DNA from: Ornithodoros turicata
Taxonomy: Eukaryota; Arthropoda; Arachnida; Ixodida; Argasidae
Assembly (NCBI RefSeq): GCF_037126465.1
Contig: NC_088202.1
Location: forward strand, 88,454,160 to 88,518,159
Reading direction: 5' to 3'
DNA length: 64,000 nt
The position numbers and the translations under genes were made by a program. This document shows positions 34,901 to 48,300 of this stretch, in pieces. Under the pieces are notes generated by a model. The model searched no databases, was not told where the DNA came from, and saw nothing but the letters and a program-made list of their open reading frames with translations. Numbering within the stretch: the stretch's first letter is position 1; every line of letters begins with the position of its first letter.

Positions 34901-37154
34901 CTTTATTTATGCCCGCGGGTGCGTTTTTTATTGCCCTATGCTCGCACCCAACTCGTGTGTACGCACGAGGATATACTTCCATCTGGGCAGCTATACCGAT
35001 ATTTTCTTGTTGTCGCTGGTTCCGACGGAATCGGCTGCTGGCACGATGAATAAGTTAAGGGTCCCTCTCGGCGAAACTCTTTGCGAGATTTTCTATCTCG
35101 GTCAGCTTTTATTAGGTGCCATAGTATTGGATCCGCGAAACGAATGCATAATATTTTCTTTGTCTGAAATACATTTTGTCCTCTACCTTCGTCGTGTGTT
35201 CCTTGCGTTAGTTCTTATTAGGAGAAACGTGTTTATTCAGTATGAACGTCTCGCGGCATCCTTGTGTCATTTTGCATCAGTCTTCTGTCTCTCCCGGAAG
35301 TACAAAAACTTACAATAGGTGGTGGGCTCTCCATACAACGCACGAGCCACAGTTCAGTTGTAAAAATTATAAATATTTAAGTGCCACACCTCGCACATGT
35401 AGCAGCGTTATACCTGTTTCCGCATCACAGAGGCTCAGAAAACCTTGGTCGTGGCGATGTGTCTTTTGTGTTTCGTATGTTACAATGTAGACTCGCGCCA
35501 AGCCATTCGATTTTAACGATTTTGGAATGTTGCACCAGTTAGCGCCGATTTTTAGCCTTCATATCGTTATCCCTTTTCCGTCAGGAAACGCAGCAATTCC
35601 TTCAAACCCATTTGGATATACCATTTGTATCAACCTGAAACATGAGTGTATTTTCTCACGACATGGACATGATAACAGATGCATGGTGTCCCATGTGCCC
35701 AACTTCTTTTGCTACCGTCGTGTGCATGAACAGAATTTAGCGCGCATTTCCTGTATGTACCTCTCGTGCATTTAGTGTGTGACCATGGTTGGCAGCACCT
35801 AAAGTGGTCGGGCCGTATGTCCCTTGCATGCCGTGGCGAGCATTACACGCACCGAACAACCCAGGCACCCGTTATTAATATTTATCGCGTGGAGGCGTCC
35901 CGATTGCTGTATCAGCTATATTGAACATGGGTGGCAAACTTGAAATGGGTATCATAAGCAGCAGATGGGCCCGTATGCTAGCGAATCTGAAACAAGAGCA
36001 CTATATGCTTGATTGCTCGCAGGTTGATCGTTGCATTCCTCATCGCGTAACGGCCCAATAGCGATATTACTTTCGGAGTTATTCTGTGGTGGACCATAGT
36101 TATTCTAATGGATGGTATGGCGAGGTTGGACACGGAGCGCGTAACGTTGTGTGAATGCGCATGGAATGTTTCATTATGGCTGGAAACAAATTTCGGAAGG
36201 AAAAGAGTTTTGTATTTGAATCGCGCGGTGTGTTACCATCATACAGATATCTAAATTTATGACTGGAGTTCGGCTGACGTTTTGCTTTCTACCATCTATG
36301 ATCACTCTATTTTATACACCACTTTCTATCGCCCACATGATTGCGCCGCAAATAATTTGGAAGCATTTTAAGGCGATGATGATTTTCTCGTTTTTACTGA
36401 TCAAATGGAGAATCCGCTCTTTTAATGACCGGGAATGTTCTCCAGGTGCGTAGAGTTATTACTTCCGCAGAAATATGGACGCACACAGTGGAAAAACGGT
36501 GTTTGGTAGGCGCAGCTGCTTGGAAAACCATCCTCTGCGTGTTAGTGCCTGTTTCGAATGGAAGCAAACGGAAACTGCTCTTTCCGTCTCTATCAGCTCT
36601 TGAAAGCACGCATATGCAGACAGGCGGACTGAGCCTGGGGAGCGGTAAAAGATGAAGATTAAGAATCTTCTCAGCTCCATCTGGTGCCAGCCGTCTGCAG
36701 ATCGATAGCTTAAAAAAGAGGCGACGTTTCTCGGAGCCCCATAGCGTGCATTTGTGACGCGGGAGGCAAGTTGCCTTCCCTCCGGGAGACGAAGAACGCG
36801 TGATGACTTCATTGTCGCCGAAGCGCTCAGTTGTTGCGCGGTTTGAAATCCGTGTTTCACAGACATCCACTCTGAACCTCGATTTTTTTTCTTTGTTTCC
36901 TTTCTGATGCAAATACGACGCAGTTCTTTAGCACATAAGATGAGGGTGGAATGACATTCTCGGTAAATGGCCCATTTATTTCCAAGACATGACGACTTTT
37001 GAAGGGGCATATTTTTATTGATGACCCGTCCAAGAGAGCGTTGAGAGATATAGAGAAATGCGCTGATATGAGAGATGAAGGACTATTACACATGTAGAAT
37101 TATTATTTCAATAAGAAGGACGAATACTTTCTCATATTACGTGTTATTGTAGCA

Positions 37155-37190
37155 CAAGGTGCCTGGAGCCTGGAGGCTCCAGGCACCTTG
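37155..37190. repeat. Perfect 17-bp palindrome
   Basis: CAAGGTGCCTGGAGCCT and its exact complement are separated by GG, then followed by a direct partial copy AGCCTGGAGG. The two-base spacer is too short for a microRNA precursor. Confidence 0.9.
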
Positions 37191-38622
37191 AGCCTGGAGG
37201 TCAGTAGTCATACCAGGTGGAATTGAAGAAGCAGAAGAAAATCAAACAAAAAATCGGGGTTACCAGGTATTTTCGAGGATACCAGGAAAGTACATGTTAA
37301 GCGCAATACTAAAACTAGTAAAACCGCTAGTTTCTGTAAGCAGGTACATTTATGCATGATACCACGCAGTCAAGTGTCCGTCGTGAGCCACTTGCTTTCA
37401 CTCACTAGCGCTTTCAGGTCTCTGAGCTCGTATCTTCGGCTCAGAAGCCAGTTATACATGTATTTGGCTACCTTACCGAGGCCACCCATGGGAGCCATTT
37501 GCAATGATCATATCGCTGTGTGCACGCTATGAACTTTGCGCTATGTACTCCCGTTTATGGCGCTTCTTTTGTTGCCTACCGTAAACAGTTGTGTTTTGCC
37601 TGTGCAGACATCTGCGTTACACCGTTCACACGCTGACGTGCGCCATGTTGCACTCGTCGTGACGATGAGCGCTGTCGTCGCGGCTGAGACAGCTGTCGTG
37701 GTGCGCCCGCGGTGTATAGCTGCAGCGAGAGGAGGCTTTTATGACGGCATCTGTCAAAGCGAACACGGCAGGGGTCGGCGCCGACTCGCCGCTGGGACGA
37801 TGAGCGATGTCGCGGCCGGCCCCTCTTGACGTCGTCTCCGCCACCGTGCGTGCAGCGGCGCCGGTGAGAGGCCCATTTACTGGAATCCTTTATTCAGGAA
37901 TCACTTATGAAAGATGAAACACCGTGTAGAGACGATCATTCCACGTTATGGATACACCTTGTTTGCTTGCCAGCGTAACGATGGAGCGCCCCTTGCTGCT
38001 TTGATTTTATTTTTGTCGTCCCATTGTGTTGTCGAGATTGCTTGAACCGTGGGCGTGTCATACTAAAGTGGAATGTATATTTACCAGTTGTGTTTTATAT
38101 GACGCGCTTTCTTTCTCACGTTGTCACCTGTGTATGAATCGATGTGTCGGAGGGAGGGAGGGATCGACGAATGGGAATCAGGGATGCAGAGATTTTTTAT
38201 TCCCACGCGGGCTTTCTTTCTTTTTCTTTTCTGTTTGTCTGCTGTTGACAATATTCGTTGAAATCGTGTGAATAGGCAAGAAGCGTTCAACAGAAAGGAA
38301 ACGGATTATTAAGAAACATTCTGCGAAGCTGAGGCCACTTGAAGGTTCTGCTCGTTCGCCTGCATGCATAAGGACGTTAACAAAGCGTCTCTCTCTCTCA
38401 CTCTTTGACATCACGTTACAGTACGTCATAAGGCTATACTAGGCAGCTGGAGCTCGGCTTCCCCCTCCATTTAATTGTTCATTTGCACCCTTTTGCTTGT
38501 TCTTGGAGTTCGTTGGCTCGCGTATTTGAAGCTCATTGTAAAATCAATGTAACGTGTGGCTAGGAACTAATGACCCGGAATTTATGAAAATTTTTATTAG
38601 CGTAGAAACAACAACAATTTTA

Positions 38623-38664
38623 TGATGATGGTTTGGGGTGTTTCATCGCCGGAGACGATACTCT
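38623..38664 (+). repeat. Short dispersed repeat, copy 2
   Basis: TGATGATGGTTTGGGGTGTT, TCATCGCC, GACGATACTCTA; matches 29076-29116. Confidence 0.5.
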
Positions 38665-41019
38665 ACCTCGTTGCTCGCAGTAATTTAGTGACAATGTGCC
38701 TCACAGTAAAGACTACTAGCGTATATCTTTTGCGAGCACAGATTTCATGTTTGCGTTGCAGAAGCCTGAACAGACCTACATATTGATACGCAACCGTTTC
38801 GTGTGTGTTTCATTTCTCTTTGAATTTCAAAGAATGGGACGAAAGTCAATCGATTAACACGTACCGTGTCGAAAGCGCTCTATGGCTTCACCTTAACCAT
38901 CATCGCATCCCCACCAAAGAACCCACTTTAAAGACTCAACAACTTCACGCTTCAAAATTACCGCATTTAAAGTGTCCATTACCCCCCTCCCCTCTTCCGC
39001 TGACTTTTCACCCCTTTGCTACCCCGTAACACGACCTCAAGTGTTTTTTTTTTTTTTATACATACAAACCCCTTATCTACATGAGGTCTAATACAAATGG
39101 AGCAGCGACCCACCCCGCTGTGTAGTTATTCAATCTGGCCCTTCTTTGACAGGTCCCGCGCGTGTTCGTCTTTTTAGCGCACCCTTTTTTTAGAGGTGCC
39201 GCACGAAAGGCGGCTTTAGAGTGCGAAAAGAAAAGAAAACACGACCTCACTACATAGTCATTCCTGGGGAGCTGCTTTATAGAGCAGGATGAATGGGTTA
39301 TCCGAGCTTATATATGCAGATATCAAATTGCCCCCTTCTTTTTCTCTTTCGCTGCGCCTCGCTTACCCCCTTTCGCCGCTCTCTATCAAAACCGCAGTTC
39401 ATAGTTCTCCCTCTTTCGACCTAAAGAAAGATTTACTGTATTTTTTTCTGCGCTATTTATAAGGGCATATAGATATTTTTTAAGGCGTAGATTTTTGCGT
39501 CGTCGATTCATGGTACACTCGTGGAATGCTATGCGTACTCGAAATATTTTCGAAACACTCTTGACTCGTATCGGCTTTGTATCGTGCGCTGTTGAAACTG
39601 TCCTTGCACCTCATTCCATCGTCATTCATGTAGTTGTTGTTGTTGTTCGTGCTAATGGCCCCTATATCACTCGCACGGGGTAAGTTTCGTGTTGAATATG
39701 TTTACTGTATTTTTGAAGTTTAACAGCTTTGACGGACACAAAAAGGATAAGAGGGAGGGGTAAAATGAGAAATGGTTCCAATTGTCGCTGTTACTGAAAA
39801 TCTGCTAGTAATTGCCTGAAACTCAATGAATTGGGGCTTACCTTGCATATCAATCATTTATTTGTTTTCAATCATTTATTGTTGTTGTTGTTGTTGTATG
39901 AAAAACACAGTCGGCGTTTAGTGTAAGAGAGGGATTCTTTTAAACGTGAAACTATTTTCAAAATGCAAAACGTTGGCGTCTCATGCCTCCTCCACATTTA
40001 CCGTGGGAAATAAACGTACGACACTGCCAGAGCGTGCTTCTCTTATGAGGGTTTCTTACGTTGAAGCCGCGGCTCCTCTCCGACAGATAAACATATAAAT
40101 GATGGCTGTGACGTGGGATGTTTTCTTTCTGTGTACAAGAAGATGGCACAATACAACGACACATGCTACACACACGCGGCGAAATGGCTGCAAATACGAT
40201 TACCAGTTTCTACTTACGGCGTCCGGCTAATTAGGAAATGACTATCCTTTCTCCATGTGAATGACAGGTATGGACACTCGTGTTTTGCGTCAGAGTGGTC
40301 GTGTCGGTACCAGCGAATATGTTTATGCGACGTAACAGATTTCGCTCGCTAATTTAGAAGATGTTATCTACAATATGCAAAGTTCATTCAGGTAAACATG
40401 CAAATCCCGTAACAATCTGGAAGTAAAAATACATGACTCTCTGCCTGATCTCCGCGCATGAAACGGCGGGGAGCGAGGCTTCCACAGACCGAGATCAAGG
40501 GGCGGCTGCCCCACTTGCCTCCACCTTGTGTGTTTTATTGTTTCCTTCCTTTCTTTCGTTTTTCTTCTTTTATTTAGAGCACCTTGTTGCCTCTTCTGGC
40601 CGGCATGTGCCACTTCTTCAAATGTCAGGTGAAATCGAGTGAACATAATAATTCTCCGCGTTCCTACGCGCTACAAATCAATGAGCGTCTTCGGTAGATT
40701 ATATAGTTCCTAACGGAAATATACTGGAATTTCGGCGCACGTTTAGAGACACTCCAGGTGGGCAAAATTAGTCCCCAGACTGGCCAGTGTGCCGTTCCCT
40801 ACGACGTATAAAGCCTCTATATATCTTTATTATCGCTACAAGTCATTGTACTGCTCAAATGGTTCTATACATGGTTCATTGGTCCCTATGAAGATCCTGT
40901 CCCTGTGCTCCATCGTCGCGTTCTTCACCTGTCCATGGACTTCCTGTCGTCCGCTGGATTACTCCAGACGCTTTAATCCTTTCCCGTATTTTCATCCTTT
41001 CTTCATCATCTTCATATAA

Positions 41020-41105
41020 TGTTCCACGTGCAGTGGGGTAGGGTACCGCACCACCTCTGTGAAACGCCTAATCTCATCGTCATCATCTGTTGTTGTTGTT
41101 GTCTA
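41020..41105 (+). repeat. LINE-tail-like repeat
   Basis: CACGTGCAGTGGGGTAGGGT, ACCGCACC, TCATCGTCATCATC ending in (TTG)n; related to 12880-12984. Confidence 0.45.
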
Positions 41106-42427
41106 CATTGTGTGCTGCTGTCATTCACTTCCGTACAAGCCCCTGTAAACCGCAACGTATAGATCGAGCTCCGTGTGCTCGATAAAACCTAAATGAGCCT
41201 AATGTGCCTCCATTAGGTGACAAGTGACTAATTGCGCGTCCCTATCATCACCAGTCGTACCCTCACAGCCCAGTCAATTCCAAATATCCCTCTTTATCCC
41301 TGTCCACACATGAGGAGGAAATTGGTATTAATGAATCCAAATTATTCGCCCACATGCACGCCCTCCCAAGCGGATGTCAGCGGCGTGTCTGTATCACGCC
41401 GCGTTTCCTGTGTTCGTTGCATATGAGCTCACGAATCCCAACCCGCGGGTAAATCGCCAATTAAGCTATCCCTGACAACTTCGTCAAAACGCGGCCGTGG
41501 AAGCGGAGTTTTCTGTTGCAAAAAACGCATCAAGGCCCATCAAGTTCAATTTGCGCGCTTCGCGTTGCAAGCTGGGATGGATAGGAACCTCTTTGTTCGC
41601 ATTAATTTGTTCAGTTGGTGGTGAATTACAGGCAGAGCTATAGGCGTGTTCTCTGATTCTGTCTGTTGTTGTATGTGCAGTCGTTTCGTAGATGTTAGCC
41701 CCCCAGTAAGGGGGATGCTTGGGAGGGAGCAGTTATTCGCAATTGCATAGAAGGTCACAAAGTTAGCTTCGCGCGAAAAAATGCCAGTAAGTAATTTAGT
41801 TGAATAAGTTGAACGACGATAGACTAGAAACCATGCATATGAAGGCACCTTGTACCTTGTATTTCTTGTATACTGGGACGGAAGAAGGTAAATGACATCG
41901 TTTTGTTTCTAAAGGACGGCGGCCGCACATGTGGCACGCAAGTCCGAGATTTTTCAACACTCAGGTTTTGTCACATTTCGTAGACAAGTGAAAAAAATAT
42001 TCTATTCAAGATGAAGGCAATGCTCCTCTGGCACACTGTTACGGGTGTCTTAAATGCGTATTGTCGCTTCCAAGATTAATTAACGTCACTTTGCATAAAT
42101 TAAAAAATCTAAAGGTGTTGGGCACTGTATATTGAATTGGACTCCATATTTTTTCGTGGCTTAATACTCGAGGCAAATTTCCACACGACAAGACTTTTGA
42201 GGAGTGGAGGACAAGAGGACTGGACGCCTTTCTGTAAAAATTACTGTTCGTCGATTCACATTGCCGTGTCGATTTGCGGCGGCATTTCTGAAATACAACA
42301 GACGCAACAACAAAGACACGCTGTGACGGCGAGTGAGGAGATATGCCACTCGGTCGGACGCACGAGGGATGCAATTTTGAGTTTGTAGCCGCATGACGAA
42401 ATACCGCCACACTGATACAGTCACCAG

Positions 42428-42537
42428 GTGTTTATCCCCATTGTATCGGTATACACGTCGGAAACGAAGATCCTATTTATCATCAATGGGAACGGTCGCC
42501 CAGTACATGCATCCGTTGTGACGAACTGTCCCGACCA
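42428..42537 (+). other. Ambiguous exon-like segment
   Basis: On +, an acceptor (CAGTCACCAG) precedes 36 open codons, including TKILFIINGNGRPVHAS and TNCPD, that stop at a donor-like GTAAAT. On -, the same DNA lies in a 103-codon ORF (42421-42732) with a comparable purine-first codon bias. I cannot decide the strand, and neither product is recognised. Confidence 0.2.
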
Positions 42538-42916
42538 GTAAATTATATTCTTTAAAGCTTTCACGCCAGATGAGATGACGAAACACAAGTTACATTCTAT
42601 GCCCTTTATGACAATCGCCCTTTCTCCGTTGGGAAGGTTCTCGGCTGCTGGCCTGCCCATCACCAGGTGACGGCATTGCGCGCTCTTGTCGACTTCCTTA
42701 CCGCTCCGAACCTGCTTGACACTCCGTGACAACTTCTGTGACAGTGCGTTCGCGCGGTATCTGACATTATGAACCAGTGACTGTTTCTCTGTGCTTAATG
42801 TCTTCCCCTTTCCATTCTGTTTTCCTTTATTCTTTCTCCTGCTTGACCCACTCTACCTCTTTCCTGTTTGTTTGTTTTTCTCTTTTTTTCTGACTATTTT
42901 TCCACCCACAAACGCG

Positions 42917-42975
42917 CCTTGGAGTAGCCAGTCCTGACTGGGTCGGGACTAACATTTCCGTATTTTTCTTTCATT
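42917..42975 (+). mobile_element. Tail-only LINE copy
   Basis: TTGGAGTAGCCAGTCC, GGGACTAACATTTCCG and a T-rich run match the 3' tail of the LINE at 17101-17647. No coding part remains. Confidence 0.6.
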
Positions 42976-43753
42976 TCCAATTCACTATGCATCGTATAAA
43001 TAACAGCAACAACGTACTTGGTTCATTTCAGTGGTGAAGTTGCATAGCAACGAACGTTAATTAATGTCTCCATATGGCATTACACGCGCAACGTGTTCGA
43101 ATTTCCGTCATCGCAAAGGCCTCGTAGAGACAGCACGCAGTCTGATGGATTGCAGGGGCTCGTCTCCTCATTGGTTGTCTTATGCAACAGTCACGCCATC
43201 CATCATTGCAGGGCGGTCACAAGTACATGCTATGTAAATGAATCCCTAGGGGCTGGCTTATAGTCACCCTATGTATCCTATGGCCATCGTGAGAAATCTG
43301 AAACAAAACAAGGTGGCAGCTGTTTATTTGACCTGCCGTAGAATCGTCACCTTTTTCTGGGAATCAACAGCGCGTAACACTTGCAAGCTGTTTTTTTGAC
43401 ACTGCTGCTTTGGGCTGTCATGACAGTGCGTCTGTCTAGATTTTTGTCATACACACACTATGGATCAGTTGTGTGCCTTTGAAGTGACGCACTAGGTTGA
43501 CCTTCACGGCAACTGCAAAGCATTCTGGGTGCATAAGATACGATATGTTTGTCACTCGCCGTGAGAAATGTAGTATTAGTGTTTCGGAAAGGCCTTCCCC
43601 CTTACTGTCAACGACGCTCGTAAAGAACTAATTAAGAATCGCCCTATGCATAAAATGTGTACACAAACGACGAGGTTTTGCATTAAGGAAACAAACGTCC
43701 CAAGCAAATCGAAATGTATCATACATGTTTCATAGATGACATAAATTTGGTCC
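42976..43753. other. Non-coding stretch
   Basis: No gene or repeat recognised. Confidence 0.4.
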
Positions 43754-43761
43754 CCCAAAAT

Positions 43762-44584
43762 TAGAGGTGTAGCGAACCTTTTGAAGTTCGAATTCGCAAA
43801 AGTGAGCAAAATTCGAACTTTGCTTCAGAAAATTCGCAAAGGTTCGGAGCAGTTCTATACTTCGACTGTGCATGCGCGCCGATCTCCTTACCGGAAGCGA
43901 AAGCGTATGTTTTATGACTCGAAAAGCCGCCAAATACTTGTGTTATATTTAGATTATGGCGTTCTATATATTTTGTGTGCTCTTGTATATTTACTACACT
44001 AGCAAGGTGGATTGGAAACCTGAAAAGGAAAAAATATATATATATATATATATATATATTAGGCGAGTTACCTGCTGGCGCGACGAGACGCCGCCTACTA
44101 GCAACACTGTTTTCCCGTGTCTCGTTTGTCTTCATAACATGCGATTACAAACTATTCTGGAGCAGGCGCAGACAGACGGCAAAAGGGATAGGTTGGACAG
44201 ATGCGGATGCATTATTATAATCTCCATTGCACTTCCTGTGGTAGCGGTTCTAAGAACTGTTGTTTTCAGTAAACTTTCCGTATTACTTGCTAGTGAGCGC
44301 CTGTGCGGTGTCGTTCTTTCTCGGCCCCTCTCCGCGCTGGGCTCGTTTGAGCGTGAACTTATACCGTCTAGCCTAACCAATGTTTTGTCATGTTTGACAA
44401 ACACACATCAATTTTAAAAGCTATATCAGTCGAGCATTTTTAACTTTTCATTAGAAAGGTCCAGTCTGCGAAACTTTGCGAACCTCGGCGAATCTGGCTT
44501 GAAATTCTAAAGTTTGTCGAACCTCGCAAACCATCGGGTTTCGACTGCAAAGTTAAGGGTCGCGAAAAGTTCGCTACATCACTA
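43762..44584. mobile_element. Non-autonomous hAT element, 823 bp
   Basis: Exact 8-bp direct repeats CCCAAAAT (43754-43761 and 44585-44592) flank inverted ends TAGAGGTGTAGCGAAC and the complement of TAGTGATGTAGCGAAC (14 of 16 match). The duplication length and TAG-RTG-type ends fit the hAT superfamily. Subterminal regions carry repeated TTCGAA/TTCGCAAA words. A (TA)n tract lies inside (44034-44059). The longest internal ORF is about 153 codons with no transposase features, so the element is non-autonomous. Confidence 0.88.
44034..44059. repeat. (TA)n microsatellite
   Basis: 26 bp of alternating A and T inside the hAT element. Confidence 0.9.
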
Positions 44585-44592
44585 CCCAAAAT

Positions 44593-45099
44593 ACTGATAT
44601 AACATATTACCCGCGGGTGAATATCAAATTCAAGAAAAATGAATTCGTTCTAGGCGTTATGGGCAGGCAGTAAAATGAATCGTATCTCTTTTAGCACGAA
44701 GATTATGGCTTTAAAACCATTGGATATAGGTCTGCTATATAATACCACTGACAAGAAATATGCTTAATGTTCCTCTTGCATTACATTTTATATTATTTTA
44801 ACCCAGCCCGGCCCAGCCTGCTGGCGGTCATAGGCCCCACCTCATCATGATTTCTTTATGTGTGTGCGTGTACATCATTCTGCATAAAATTTAAACACGT
44901 GTTACGCGTGATGTGAACGAAAGGATGATGGTACACACAATGCACAGTTACAAGAAGTACGCTCACTTGGGACTCCTCTCCTTATATGTTCCCTATCGTA
45001 ACACCACGAAGCAGAAATGGCGGTGTGCAGTTGTTCTGTCAGTGGCGCTCAGCGTATATGCTGCCCATCATCACAGATTACAATATAAAGAATACTTAA
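44593..45099. other. Non-coding stretch
   Basis: No gene recognised. A GCCCGGCCCAGCCTGCTGGC word at about 44808 followed by CATCATGA and (GT)n may be another LINE tail. Confidence 0.35.
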
Positions 45100-45350
45100 C
45101 TAATGATACAGAGTCTTACGTCGCGACACAAATGTGGTCATGAGAGACAGCGCGTTGCTCGCCCCGTGAATTAACTGTCCTCACCTGGCCATTCTTTAAT
45201 GTGCACGGGATACATTTAATGACCTTTCCAAAGGACGATGTTTCTAAGCCGTTTGTACCATGCTACCAAGTTTCTCGGTTCTCAGCAGGGATCGAACTCG
45301 ACGCCTTGGGATACGTAAGCGGACATGTTAGCAAATGTTCCACCGAGGCA
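45100..45350 (-). mobile_element. tRNA-derived SINE, family 2
   Basis: On the minus strand it opens TGCCTCGGTGGAACATTTGC (A-box region), then GAGTTCGATCCCTGCTGAGA (B box). The body has TATCCCGTGCACATTAAAGA, AGTTAATTCACGG, CTCTCATGACCACATTTGTG and CGACGTAAGAC. Its order and content match fragments at 11098 and 61715. No clear target duplication was found. Confidence 0.8.
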
Positions 45351-48300
45351 GGGGCATTATTGTATAGTACAAATTCGAATGCGCTAGGAGAAGCAATATG
45401 TGGGATATAGATACACATGTGTAAAACTGTCGAGAGACAAGGTATTCTTGTAACTCCACCCTTGCAAGATAGCTGATGCCGTGGTGAGGCAATCGAAAGT
45501 CCAAATTATCCTATACCTTATCTGTCGCTTCCATATGTTCACAAGGAGTCGATAGCACACTTCAGAGTCCATGTTATCTATAGCTAATGTGTCCTTGGTA
45601 CAGAAGAATCTTTTGGCAGTCAGCGGTATTATAAAGCCTAGGAAGTAAGATATCTTGGCAGTACGAATCACTTTAATACACATACCGGAGAAAATCGTAA
45701 TTAAAATGAACTCGAAAGCGATCATTTTAATGATATGATTGGGAATGACAAAATCTGAGAATGGCATTCGTCCCTTCTTTCATTTCCATAACTTTGGCTG
45801 AGATATGACATGAACGCATATTATTGCAGCAAGTATTCGTCGGAAGAAAGAAGATGAAATATGGAAGTAACTCCACTGGAATGTTACCCCTATCTCTTTC
45901 GAGCTGATTCATATCTTATTTATTGGGCTGTCGCGGGGCGTTCGTCAATTTAAGGGCAATCCCTACGCAAATCTCTCGGAAAAAGGGGTCAGCTTTTTTC
46001 CCGCATGCATGATACACGCAAAAAAGATGCATCCTACCGTGCAACGACCGGCTCCTTTTATCGTAATACTTCTCGGCGGGATCCAAGCAGGGGAAATCAT
46101 CACAGCGGGACCAGCTTTCATTCATAATCATACAACCAGAGCTGGATCGTGTTTCAGTGCGCGTAGTATCAGCATCATCGCCAAATAATAACACAGCTCC
46201 AGGGTGCTTGAATGGGCGGAGATGCCAGTGGATTCCAAACTTTACCCCGTTTTTTTTATTGTGCAATGTTTCGGCGTCACCACCAGCGAGAAAAGCGCTT
46301 GGGAAATGCTCAATAAGCCTTTTTCTGTTTTTTATTTTTTGAATAACCGGCGTTTGAAGGAGCACAGGGTGATTCGGATGAAAATAAAAAAGACGCAAGC
46401 GATAGGCGTGTTACGTACACAAATTCGACGCGCACAAGTAGGACTTTATTTATGGAGCGCAGACGCGATCCCATGATTTATAGTGCTTCATCATTTCGCA
46501 TGAGTTGTGCGCCGGGGTTCCCGAAGTGCACCCACCACGGATTTTGTCTCTTTTGTACTTACGGATTTTGCAGGAAAATAAAATGCCACCACTGCTTCTC
46601 CCGCCCGAGAATACGTTGTATATATGTGTACTCAGCGTTCCTGGAACACATCAGTAGAATAGGCCAATTTGAAAGCCGTTCTTCAAACTGGGCCGAAAGC
46701 TTTAGCCTGTGTTGTCTGGTTCGGGGTCTGTTTATTCCTGACGTATCACATCGGTTCGCGTAAAGGAACGACGCTGTAATGGCTTTTAACTGATTTTGCA
46801 GACACCATCATTTTCGAACTGTGCACGTTTCGCAGTGTATTGTCGGCGCGTGAATTTGGGAGCAAACTGTGTGTATAACCAACCATTCCAACGACCCCTT
46901 ACGAACAGGCGACAACGAAGCGAATTACTCTATTGCTCAGAGGCCTCCATTAACACCGACAGGTATTTAGTCTATCGCTTCCTTTTTAAGTACACCTCGC
47001 GGCAGTTTCATACGAAACAGAGAATCACCGATAACATGGTGAGATACGAAAAATTTGCATCATTCACCCCCATTAACAATCCATGCTACCTCACTTTTAA
47101 CCAATGCGCTTTTAGCCTGATGTAGTACACCATTCGCGCTGCCAGGTGTGGCTGCAAGCTCACGCATGCAGTGTCGGGTCACTGCAGCAACATGGTAAAT
47201 ACACTTATGCAATAACTCTCGACGCGGGTAACTCCCGTTGGAATTCTGGCTCGTATAGGACTCCTTATATACAGGCATTAATGAGTACCCTTCAATTTAA
47301 CGCAAACATCCTTTCGGGGCTTCCTTATCGCCGTTTCCAGAAAGTCCCTGCTCGTTTCCACTTCCGTGCCAGCACCGCTCCGTCCCACGCGCCTAAAAGC
47401 CAGCTGGTTTCAAGACAGTCTATACATAAGGCCTTATAACGACATCGCATTAAGAGTTCTCCTCCTCAGATATATACGCCCAATCTGTGTCTTCTCCAAG
47501 ATGTCCTAGCACACATAGCGCCACTGTATAGCTATCAACTGGGTTTCTTTGGAGCCGACGTTTTCTTGCTTATCCGAGGGGTCTTATTTTCGGTGCTCGC
47601 TAAAACAAACATAAAATGGGTGGCCTGGAGGTGTCTATCAGTTCATCTTCTACTTTGTACGTATACCGTCTGCTGTGTATGTTGAAGACGTGAATCCCCG
47701 TCTATTTCGCCTCTCTTTTCTAATAGAGAAGCGAAAATGGCGTAGGTATTAAGGTTATAGGTAGCTTCAACGATGGGAGATCTTTGTTATACGCTCGCAC
47801 GAGAGCCTTCGTGATTAACCTCAAAGGATCGTCTCTGCGCGCTCTCTTATTGAGTTCTAATCTGAAATGATGAGGGGTGGCTCCCTACTATTACAGGCGA
47901 TGCCATACAGAGCTCCCTTCTTCCGAAGAAAGTTTTGCGCTTTTCCTATCTTTACGGTTGGGAAAATGCTTCACCGGGTGGATGAAGAGTATGAAGATCT
48001 ACTTTGTTTTTATTTCATTATACCCCTGCGTAACTACGTGATACTCTTCTTTGCTCAGTACGCGAGTAAAAGTTGATTAGGGATGTTTTGCGTTTGTCTG
48101 GGTTTCCTTTTTCCTTTTCAGTGCCATGTATCCTGTGATTTTGATTTGAGTGTAAACGACAAACTTATTTTGGTGATTATTTAGGTCTTACCTTTATGTT
48201 TTGTCATTATAGTCTCAATAGTATTGTTCTCAATCGTCAAGTTCCTATAGTTGCATTACCGACGCGGAGCACCAACGGCGACACGTACGGTATAGCGTTT

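Larger units (their letters stand above)
30012..37154. other. Long non-coding stretch
   Basis: No gene or transposon boundary recognised in about 7 kb. The window's longest ORF (34686-35318, 210 codons, +) lies here; it is Leu/Phe/Ser-rich with no known domain. A TATA word (AGTATAAAAC) at about 33012 precedes a 17-codon ORF and is weak evidence of a promoter. A poly-C tract is at 31967-31985. Confidence 0.4.
37191..42427. other. Non-coding stretch
   Basis: No gene recognised. The GC-rich block 37609-37870 is open on both strands (97 codons + with a TTG start, 72 codons -) and follows an acceptor-like TTTTGCCTGTGCAG, but has no known motif. (TTG)n runs lie near 39631, 39880 and 41089. Confidence 0.4.

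Noticed and set aside
37536..37829. Secreted protein with strong signal peptide
   Set aside because: The apparent hydrophobic start uses TTG; the first true ATG is at 37557, giving a weaker leader, and the rest has no recognisable fold. Kept only as a GC-rich block.
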